Below are positions 58,122 to 64,000 of a DNA stretch of 64,000 nucleotides, piece after piece (the first letter of the stretch is position 1; each line of letters opens with the position of its first letter). The notes below the pieces were generated by a model. That model was given only the letters and a program-made list of their open reading frames with translations. It searched no databases and was not told the origin of the DNA. This DNA comes from Cytophagaceae bacterium. GTDB lineage: Bacteria > Bacteroidota > Bacteroidia > Cytophagales > Cytophagaceae. Both the position numbers and the translations under genes were made by a program. The stretch spans positions 1 through 64,000 of the forward strand of contig JAGKWN010000009.1 of the NCBI GenBank assembly GCA_021151805.1, written 5' to 3'.

Positions 58122-59243
58122 TTACTTTGTCCATTTTTTGATCGTTAATGAATGTAGCACTAAGGCTTCTGCCATAGGACTGATATTCATTTTGACAAAC
58201 TTAACCTTATATTTTATTTCGTTGTTCTTTTTAATTTTTCTAGTCCCGAAATTTATCAGGCGTTTCAATTTTCTGGCTGTTTTAAAATCACCTGCAAGTA
58301 TAGCATTACTTAACGCAAATTCATTTGCTGGAATACTATAACCTTTGAAAATAGGACCGGAGTCAATATCTCCCATATCTGTTTTTTTATTGTAGTAGCG
58401 CTCTCTGAACAATCTAAACAGTATATAATTTTTACTGAAGTGTTTTTTGTAATTGGTATATAATTCAATGGCGAACGTACTATCAAATTGATAAATAAAT
58501 GTTATACTCCAGCCCAGCATAGATCCTCTGGGCCCTTCAAGCGGTTCTCCGTTTGCCGGATCAATTGTTGAATATAATACTTGTGTATATTCATCCAGAT
58601 AATGTGCTTTAGCATATTGAACCCATTTTGTGCAAAGAGCATCATAACCACTGGACGTATTTGTTCCATGTAGTTTTAATGAAGCCAAGGCAACCGTATT
58701 GTCTGGAATCCAGATTGCAGATGCATACGATTCCAGATTTAGAAATGAAGTATTGTTATAACGGACAAATAACGATTTCGAAATAGTGTCATTGAGTTTA
58801 TTAAACGTTGTATCACTTGATAAAAGTCGGTAACAGCCAATCATTAAATTTAAATGACCCAGATAGAGCACAGAATTTGTAGGGATTGAATCGGTTGAAT
58901 TATTGGGTTGTTCGATTTGATAGGGGAATGATATTTTATACTCCAGCACTTTTGTAATGGATGTTTTGATCAGATCAATGGCATCTTTTTTATAGATAGA
59001 ATCATGCATAGCAAGATTTGTCATGGCATAGGAGGTATATGCATAAGAAAAAAGCATAAACTCTGGATTTTGATCTCCAAGGAGAATAATATCAGAGTTT
59101 TCATCAAGCGGCTGATTTACGATTCTTTTTAGATAATTAACACGTTTATGAATTTCTTTTTCTTTTGGGTAGGAATGATTTTGGGCATGAAGAATATGTA
59201 TCCAGAAAAATAAAAAAAATATAAAGGATGAAATCTTAATCAT
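58122..59243 (-). CDS. Secreted protein with a helical-toroid-like fold (373 aa)
   Basis: The protein has a signal peptide (about 1-20, ending LHAQ). The rest is mostly alpha-helical with conserved-looking blocks: VLYLGHLNLMIGCYRLL, SAIWIPDNTVALASLKLHG, EPLEGPRGSMLGWS, and DMGDIDSGPIFKGYSIPANEFALSNAILAGD. The spacing and composition resemble alpha/alpha-toroid enzymes (lyases, epimerases, glycoside hydrolases), but no specific family is secure. The pair WIPDN and GDIDSGP would be candidates for active-site loops. It is the downstream neighbour of a GT2 glycosyltransferase gene but 58 bp away, so co-transcription is possible. Confidence 0.8.
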   Translation of the reverse strand: MIKISSFIFFLFFWIHILHAQNHSYPKEKEIHKRVNYLKRIVNQPLDENSDIILLGDQNPEFMLFSYAYTSYAMTNLAMHDSIYKKDAIDLIKTSITKVLEYKISFPYQIEQPNNSTDSIPTNSVLYLGHLNLMIGCYRLLSSDTTFNKLNDTISKSLFVRYNNTSFLNLESYASAIWIPDNTVALASLKLHGTNTSSGYDALCTKWVQYAKAHYLDEYTQVLYSTIDPANGEPLEGPRGSMLGWSITFIYQFDSTFAIELYTNYKKHFSKNYILFRLFRERYYNKKTDMGDIDSGPIFKGYSIPANEFALSNAILAGDFKTARKLKRLINFGTRKIKKNNEIKYKVKFVKMNISPMAEALVLHSLTIKKWTK

Positions 59244-59301
59244 TTAGATTGGTTATAGATATTCTATAATTTAATCACTTGAATCAAATAAATCAGAAGA
59301 A

Positions 59302-60204
59302 TCATAGTTTAGACTTCATGCATTCTTCAAAGTACCACAACTTCAGTAAGTCCATATAGAACATGGAAGGAGTGGGGCCAAGCAGATTTTTTTCAATCGC
59401 AGGAATGAATGGTTTGATACAACATGCAACGAATTTGTTGAGCCTGAATGTTGCCAATCTACTGTGAAGCTTTATTAATTTTGTTCTGGAAGGAAGTTTA
59501 TTTTGACTATACAGTTCAACCAGTGTTTCGATTGACTGTTTTATTTTTCCTAAGAAGACTTCGTTGTTATCCAGTCCTTCGTGATAAACAAAATTGTCGA
59601 TATGGATGATCGTAAGTCCGTTAGAAGCTAAGGTCATGCCGAGTAAGGTGTCTTCATGACCATATTTTTGTATGGAATTATCCAGCGGAAATTTTAACAG
59701 TACTTCTTTACGGATCAATAAATTATTTAGCGTGAATGTATCGAATGGATTTCTGTTTCTTTTTTCTGCGGTAATCTCTTCACGTTTCCTGCCATAGATC
59801 CATCTTAATTGCTGGTCTGGAGCGGGCATGTTTTGCGTATAAGCTGTTCCTCCGCATACACATGTATTTGTTGCAGAAAGGAATGGAAGGTAATTTTTCA
59901 AAAAGCTATCTGTGCAGGGAATGGTATCTGCATCCAGGAATAGTAACCAATCGAATGAGGATTTTTTAATTAACTCATTGCGGATTGCCGCACGGCCAAT
60001 GTTGTATTCAAGTCGGTAGATGTGAAGGTTGAGTGTGTTATCAAAGGCTGGTTTCCAGCTTAAGTAAGACGAAGTATTGCTGGCATCGTCAATAATAATG
60101 ATCTCAAAGGCTATTCCTAAAGAAGAACACTGTTTGTGCAGCGCATGGATTAATTCAGCAGGATTGTATTCATGAACCGGGATTAAGATCGAGAGGCCTT
60201 TCAT
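59302..60204 (-). CDS. Family 2 glycosyltransferase
   Basis: A 300-residue cytoplasmic glycosyltransferase with the GT-A fold. It starts LSILIPVHEYNPAEL, with IIIIDDASN (about 36-44, nucleotide-binding) and FLDADTIPC (about 91-99, the DxD-like metal motif), a middle GGTAYTQ region and RNPFDTFTLNNLLIRKEVL, followed by YGHEDTLLGMTLASNG (the acceptor loop). Acceptor is unknown; it may act on surface polysaccharide or glycoproteins. It overlaps the stop of ftsE by one base, so ftsE and this gene are translated together. Confidence 0.93.
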   Translation of the reverse strand: MKGLSILIPVHEYNPAELIHALHKQCSSLGIAFEIIIIDDASNTSSYLSWKPAFDNTLNLHIYRLEYNIGRAAIRNELIKKSSFDWLLFLDADTIPCTDSFLKNYLPFLSATNTCVCGGTAYTQNMPAPDQQLRWIYGRKREEITAEKRNRNPFDTFTLNNLLIRKEVLLKFPLDNSIQKYGHEDTLLGMTLASNGLTIIHIDNFVYHEGLDNNEVFLGKIKQSIETLVELYSQNKLPSRTKLIKLHSRLATFRLNKFVACCIKPFIPAIEKNLLGPTPSMFYMDLLKLWYFEECMKSKL

Positions 60205-60893
60205 TATGCATGCATCCCGTGTTCAATCACTTTTTTATCAGCAACCCGTAGCGTACGCGCCGGATACTTTAATAAAAACTGGTGATTGTGCGTAGCCATC
60301 AATACAGCTGTTCCATTTCTGTTGATCTCAAAAAATAGATTAAGAATTTCTTCTGCAACTTCAGGATCCAGGTTTCCTGTAGGTTCATCAGCAAGCAGGA
60401 TCAGAGGTTCATTCAGTAAGGCACGTGCGATTACAACGCGCTGCTGTTCTCCGCCGGATAGTTGATGCGGCATTTTATTCATAGAGCTTGTCAAGCCTAC
60501 GCGCATCAATACATCGTTCAAACGGTTCTTGATTTTGGCAGAATCTTTCCAGCCGGTTGCTTTCATGACAAAGATTAAATTGTCAGCAACAGAGCGGTCG
60601 TTCAGCAATTGAAAGTCCTGGAAGATAATACCCAGCTTTCTGCGTAAGAAAGGAATTTTTTTCCTTTTTATATTTTCAACGGCAAAGCCAGCAACGGTAA
60701 CTTTTCCTTTGGGTTGAGAAAGGTCCGCATAAAGTGTTTTCAGCAGAGACGATTTACCACAGCCGGTGCGGCCAATCAGATAAACAAATTCGCCTTTGTT
60801 GATTCTGAATGTAACATCATCCAGTACCAATTGGTCTTCCTGGAAAATATCAGCGTTTGTTAATTCTAATACAGGTTCGTCTGACTGTGTCAT
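60204..60893 (-). CDS. ftsE: Cell division ATP-binding protein FtsE
   Basis: FtsE is the ATPase of the FtsEX complex, which couples cytokinesis to peptidoglycan hydrolase activation. The 229-residue product has Walker A GRTGCGKSS (about 37-45), the Q-loop FQDFQLLNDRSVADNL, the signature LSGGEQQRVVIARALL, Walker B LLADEPTGNLD and the switch His ATHNHQF. It is preceded by an 82-aa gene (8 bp gap) and followed by a GT2 gene, with no ftsX adjacent; the membrane partner must be encoded elsewhere. Other ABC ATPases are possible but the FtsE-type sequence is the best fit. Confidence 0.92.
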   Translation of the reverse strand: MTQSDEPVLELTNADIFQEDQLVLDDVTFRINKGEFVYLIGRTGCGKSSLLKTLYADLSQPKGKVTVAGFAVENIKRKKIPFLRRKLGIIFQDFQLLNDRSVADNLIFVMKATGWKDSAKIKNRLNDVLMRVGLTSSMNKMPHQLSGGEQQRVVIARALLNEPLILLADEPTGNLDPEVAEEILNLFFEINRNGTAVLMATHNHQFLLKYPARTLRVADKKVIEHGMHA

Positions 60894-60901
60894 ATCTTAC
60901 T

Positions 60902-61150
60902 TTATACTAATGCGAACTTTTGTAATTTGCCAAAAGGTAAATCCTGGATTAACTGCAGAAACTCATCTTCTCTGCCTTCAAGGCCAAGCTTCTTAACCAT
61001 TTTTAAAGGTCTGTCTGCTCTGAAATAAGCGATCAATACCATCTTCTCATCCCGGAGCTGAATGTAATCAGGAATCTTCGCTTTCCCTTTTACTTTGATA
61101 ATGAACATATCAGATCCAAAAGGAGTTTGAACGAAAATTTCTTCTTCCAT
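60902..61150 (-). CDS. Small conserved protein upstream of ftsE (82 aa)
   Basis: A cytoplasmic protein of 82 residues with no family name that I can assign. It contains FIIKVKGKAKIPDYIQLRDEKMVLIAYFRADRPLKMVKKLG, a beta-beta-alpha-like pattern, and a helical C-terminus. It has no signal peptide. It lies 8 bp upstream of ftsE and is likely to be in the same transcript, suggesting a role in division or envelope, but this is inference. A hairpin lies between it and the transaldolase gene. Confidence 0.8.
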   Translation of the reverse strand: MEEEIFVQTPFGSDMFIIKVKGKAKIPDYIQLRDEKMVLIAYFRADRPLKMVKKLGLEGREDEFLQLIQDLPFGKLQKFALV

Positions 61151-61168
61151 ATGAATATCCAGAAAATA

Positions 61169-61207
61169 AATAGTCTTTCCACGAATTTACTTCATAGAAA
61201 GACTATT
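61169..61207 (-). terminator. Hairpin between the transaldolase gene and the 82-aa gene
   Basis: An 11-bp stem (AATAGTCTTTC with its complement) surrounds a 17-base loop. The T-run on the minus strand is weak, so it may be an attenuator or stabiliser rather than a full terminator. Confidence 0.55.
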
Positions 61208-61229
61208 ACCAATGTTTTTGTACAGGAAA

Positions 61230-61886
61230 TTAACCGTTGACTTTTTTGTGGTCAGCCAGGAACTTCGCTAAACCGCTATCTGTAAGGGGGTGATTCAATA
61301 AACCAGTGATTACATTCAACGGACAAGTAACAACGTCTGCGCCTACTTCCGCACAATTGATCAGGTGCATGGTATGGCGTACAGAAGCAGCAAGTACTTC
61401 CGTCTGGTAATCGTAATTTCTGTAGATACCAACGATCTGCGCGATCAGCTCCATACCATCCTGGGAAATATCATCAAGGCGGCCAATGAACGGAGATACA
61501 TAGGTTGCACCTGCTTTTGCAGCAAGCAATGCTTGTCCTGCAGAAAATACCAACGTACAGTTTGTACGGATACCTTTCTGAGAGAAATATTTAATGGCTT
61601 TGATGCCATCTTTTATCATAGGAACTTTTACCACGATCTTTGGATCAATGGTGATCAGTTCTTCACCTTCTTCAATAATACCTTTATAATCCGTCGCAAT
61701 TACTTCAGCACTTACGTCGCCGTCAACAATATCGCAGATTGCTTTATAGTGTTTGAATACATTATTTTTCCCGGAGATACCTTCTTTAGCCATAAGGGAA
61801 GGGTTTGTCGTTACACCGTCTAAAATACCAAGCTCTTGTGCTTCTCTGATTTCATTAAGATTGGCTGTGTCGATAAAGAATTTCAT
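61230..61886 (-). CDS. Transaldolase-family aldolase (TalC/FSA type)
   Basis: A 218-residue TIM-barrel aldolase. It begins MKFFIDTANLNEIREAQELGILDGVTTNPSL and has VVKVPM with the Schiff-base Lys (about residue 86), then TNCTLVFSAGQALLAAKAGATYVSPFIGRLDD. The length of about 220 residues places it with the small transaldolases and fructose-6-phosphate aldolases; the pattern is the same for both, so sequence alone does not choose between them. It lies upstream of the 82-aa/ftsE unit with an intervening hairpin, and 160 bp from the SRP RNA. Confidence 0.93.
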   Translation of the reverse strand: MKFFIDTANLNEIREAQELGILDGVTTNPSLMAKEGISGKNNVFKHYKAICDIVDGDVSAEVIATDYKGIIEEGEELITIDPKIVVKVPMIKDGIKAIKYFSQKGIRTNCTLVFSAGQALLAAKAGATYVSPFIGRLDDISQDGMELIAQIVGIYRNYDYQTEVLAASVRHTMHLINCAEVGADVVTCPLNVITGLLNHPLTDSGLAKFLADHKKVNG

Positions 61887-62039
61887 AAAGTAAATTATTT
61901 TAATGTATTCAGTTGTTTTAATAAATGCTTACGTGATTTAAAACAAAACGTTCTAACAGCATAAGAATCTGTTATTCGCTTAATCATTCAGGAAAGATAA
62001 CTACAGAAATTGAAATTAAGAAGAGGAAAAAATAAAAAG

Positions 62040-62130
62040 GCAAACTGAATATCGCACCGCTACAACCATTTATCCTTGCTTCCTTCCGGACCTGGGGAGG
62101 TTCACAGGAGCTGGTCGTACCAGTCTGCCG
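62040..62130 (-). ncRNA. ffs: Signal recognition particle RNA (4.5S-type)
   Basis: On the minus strand the central region reads GAACCTCCCCAGGTCCGG followed by AAGGAAGCAAGG, the universal asymmetric apical loop of bacterial SRP RNA. The arms TACGACCA and TGGTTGTA pair around it, and further pairs extend the hairpin. The 5' end is set by a good promoter (-7 at 62134-62141) and lies near 62128; the 3' end is near the T-rich tract at about 62030-62045. The RNA binds Ffh to target ribosomes to the membrane. It is about 90 nt long. Confidence 0.9.
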
Positions 62131-62133
62131 GTA

Positions 62134-62163
62134 CAAATGTAATCAAATTAATTTAGGATGCAA
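62134..62163 (-). promoter_or_regulatory. Promoter of the SRP RNA
   Basis: The minus strand has TACATTTG (62134-62141) and TTG at 62161-62163 with a 19-base spacer, the standard Bacteroidota promoter pattern. Initiation would be at about 62127-62129, matching the expected 5' end of the SRP RNA. Confidence 0.72.
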
Positions 62164-62759
62164 AATTGCATTATAAATGAAGTTTGTTTTTGCCGGGTTA
62201 TATATTGAAGACAGTGCAAATAAAGTAAGTTATTCTGCTATAAGCAATGCGTACCAATGATGCAGCGTGTTACCAAGTATAAAGAGTTAACGTGTTGAAA
62301 CGAAAATATTCTGTCTTGGCAATTAAGACAAAATATCAGGTAGCTAAGGGTGCGCAGGAAATGAGGAAGGGGGCGGGAGAATAAGTCAAAACCTGAGGTA
62401 TTCATAATATTGTATTTTAAGTGGATTTAAATTTAAATATTGATAGATTTTCTTGTATTTAAATTGGTTTTTAACGAGTTGCAATTACTTTTTTGTTCTT
62501 TTCACGTATTCAATCTTTTAGAAAAGAGACTGATAAATTCAGAGAACATTTTGATATGTGTTTTCCAGCAATTGGAAGATGCATTTATTTGTAACCTGAT
62601 TTTTTTAAAACTCCTGAAATCACTGGCTATGGAGCGGGGAAGATGTTGTAAAATATAATTTTTTGAATTGGTTGAAATATTCTTGCAATAGTTTAAAATA
62701 ACATCTTAAATGTACAATTAAATTGATAGTTAATATTTTATAAATGTTTGTGAATGAGT
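62164..62759. other. Long intergenic region with no clear gene
   Basis: About 600 bp between the SRP RNA promoter and the partial adhesin gene. A hairpin-like pair TGTCTT/AAGACA lies at about 62308-62337. A 72-codon plus-strand frame (62440-62658) has no recognisable domain and uses unusual sequence, so it is not called. Confidence 0.4.
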
Positions 62760-62767
62760 TAATTTTG
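62760..62767 (+). promoter_or_regulatory. Candidate -7 element for the adhesin-like gene
   Basis: TAATTTTG is a full TAnnTTTG match, giving a leader of about 50 nt. The -33 element is not clear. Confidence 0.4.
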
Positions 62768-62824
62768 CATCGTATGGTGTGCTAGAAATTGAACTTTTCT
62801 AACTTCTACAATTTTAAAATCTCT

Positions 62825-64000
62825 ATGATCAGAAATTTCCTATGTGCCTTATTGTTGGGCATGTTTGCTGCATGGCAGGCAAACGCCCAATGTACTTCCT
62901 GCGCAACTTCTTATACAGCTAATGCTGCTATTGCTGCTACGGCAGATAATCAGGTTATCTGTATTACCGGTGGTACTGCCTTTACTGTAATATCCAGTTT
63001 TAAAAACGTTACTGTAAAAATCTGTGCTCCAAATGTTCAATTGGTCAATGTTCAAATCGGAACAACAGCTCTTAACAATACGATTGAGAGTTTTGCCGAT
63101 AATACGAAGATAGGTACAATTGTAGCTGAAGCGGATACATTTTCGTTTATTGCTCATAATATCGGTGCTGCTATTACGGGTAGTGCTTCATTAAACGGAA
63201 TGAGCAAATTCAGAACAACCAATGGAGCTTCATTAACTATTACTCCAAGTCTGAACCCCGGCAAAAAAATATTTTTTATTGCTGAAGAGGCTTCAACAAT
63301 GAATACCGCAGCGATTACATCAAATGCCGGTGGGCAAATAATCGTCGGAAAACATTCAACGTTTACTTCCACAGGGACTGTTATACTTCAGAACGATGGT
63401 TTTGTATTGAATAATGGAGATTTTACTGCTAATGGAGATTTTACAGTACAAAATGGGGGAAATGCACTTACAAATTTTTGTGGAGAATCAACGATTACTA
63501 TTAACGGGAAATTTATTATAAATAATGGGGCACTATATAATGCAGGTGTCATAAAAGCTACCACTATAGCAGTCAATGCATCTGCAGGTCCGATTTATCC
63601 GAATGAAGGATCGCAAATTATTGCTACAGGTGCATTGGAAACAACAAATGCTGCTAATTTATTCAGAGGAGATAGTATTAAGGCCGGAGAATGTGCATTA
63701 TTTAAAATCTCATCTTATGGTTCATGGAATGCTGCGCTTTCAAATTCATCGAAACTTAAATACTGCGGTCCGGCGGTTACTGCTACTCAATTAGGACAGG
63801 CAATCGCTGATTGTAATTGTACAAGTGAAACTAAGCTATGTACGCCTCTATGTGTAGCTCCAACAGCTGTAACGATCACAGCTCCTGTAAATAATGTATG
63901 TGCAGGATCCTCTACGGTATTAACTGCAAATGCTACAGGACTTAAAGCAGGAGATACATATACGTATAGTTGGTATAAGAACAGTGTTGTAGCAGCCAAT
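62825..64000 (+). CDS. Large secreted, adhesin-like protein (partial, N-terminal 392 codons)
   Basis: The frame opens at ATG 62825 and remains open to the window edge, so only the N-terminal part is seen. It has a signal peptide (MIRNFLCALLLGMFAAWQANAQ), a cysteine-containing start (CTSCATSYTANAA), and a long beta-helix-like stretch (about residues 40-300) with repeated N-G-x-F-x-x-N and T-I-x-x-N-A phrases. From about residue 345 begins an Ig/PKD-like domain (APTAVTITAPVNNVC, then SYWYK-like YTYSWYKNS). This is like other Bacteroidota surface proteins exported by type IX secretion, whose sorting domain lies at the C-terminus, outside the window. Function is inferred as adhesion. Confidence 0.82.
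   Translation, partial: MIRNFLCALLLGMFAAWQANAQCTSCATSYTANAAIAATADNQVICITGGTAFTVISSFKNVTVKICAPNVQLVNVQIGTTALNNTIESFADNTKIGTIVAEADTFSFIAHNIGAAITGSASLNGMSKFRTTNGASLTITPSLNPGKKIFFIAEEASTMNTAAITSNAGGQIIVGKHSTFTSTGTVILQNDGFVLNNGDFTANGDFTVQNGGNALTNFCGESTITINGKFIINNGALYNAGVIKATTIAVNASAGPIYPNEGSQIIATGALETTNAANLFRGDSIKAGECALFKISSYGSWNAALSNSSKLKYCGPAVTATQLGQAIADCNCTSETKLCTPLCVAPTAVTITAPVNNVCAGSSTVLTANATGLKAGDTYTYSWYKNSVVAAN

Noticed and set aside
62440..62658. Plus-strand open frame of 72 codons in the long intergenic region
   Set aside because: No domain, signal peptide or promoter; Leu/Phe/Cys-rich translation of AT-rich sequence.
62849..63999. Minus-strand frames at the window end
   Set aside because: They are antisense to a continuous secreted-protein frame that runs off the window.
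1..64000. CRISPR array, tRNA, rRNA, prophage or transposase genes
   Set aside because: No regular repeat-spacer array, tRNA-like cloverleaf or mobile-element enzyme motif was found on either strand by reading.

Overview
The window is AT-rich chromosomal DNA from a member of the Bacteroidota, most likely a gliding Cytophagales bacterium of the Cytophaga hutchinsonii type. This is an inference from gene content: a GldN-family protein, a PorP/SprF-family protein beside an OmpA/PD40 protein, a large PKD-repeat protein with the gliding-motility/type IX C-terminal domain, CreD with a winged-helix regulator, and promoters of the Bacteroidota form TAnnTTTG. No phage, transposase, CRISPR array, tRNA or rRNA gene was seen.

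Layout. 1-3.6 kb: a secreted protein of unknown function, an orphan gldN-like gene, a small NrtS-like membrane protein and a YegP-like protein. 3.6-12.2 kb: a surface and secretion block. A secreted M43-type metalloprotease, PorP/SprF and OmpA/PD40 form a leftward operon, divergent from a giant PKD protein carrying a type IX sorting domain. 12.2-19.3 kb: a leftward five-gene operon (GSCFA protein, DUF255 thioredoxin-fold protein, leucine-rich repeat protein, priA, lipoprotein). 19.5-20.6 kb: rpsF-rpsR-rplI. 20.8-26 kb: a coiled-coil membrane protein, kdsA, a methyltransferase, apaG, ung, an alpha/beta hydrolase and an NTF2-like protein. 26.1-29.4 kb: a CreD cluster with a winged-helix regulator and two matching palindromic sites. 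29.7-34.2 kb: a LytS/LytTR two-component pair, then an ECF sigma factor paired with a membrane-anchored c-type cytochrome. 34.2-37 kb: RhlE-type helicase and small proteins. 37-43 kb: parA-parB-DUF5683-dapB and two tandem signal peptidase I genes, the second of which lacks both catalytic residues. 43.4-45.3 kb: yidC, separated from parA by about 410 bp that contain a perfect DnaA box. 45.6-55.5 kb: SRPBCC proteins, outer-membrane barrels, a 7TMR-DISM histidine kinase, a SMUG2-type glycosylase and pyrG. 55.8-62.1 kb: CCA-adding enzyme, a triple 31-bp repeat, a VOC protein, a GT2 glycosyltransferase, ftsE, a transaldolase-family aldolase and the SRP RNA. 62.8 kb to the end: the N-terminal part of a large secreted, probably adhesin-like, protein that leaves the window.

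How the genes work together. Much of the content serves the cell envelope: LepB and YidC for protein export and membrane insertion, PorP/OmpA/PKD proteins and GldN for type IX secretion and gliding, KdsA and DgkA-like enzymes for envelope lipids, and CreD for envelope stress. The most unusual observations are the apparent pseudo-signal peptidase next to a normal one, the sigma factor and cytochrome pair, the shared 17-bp palindrome in the CreD region, and the DnaA-box region between parA and yidC. Assignments rest on reading motifs by eye; no database search was run.
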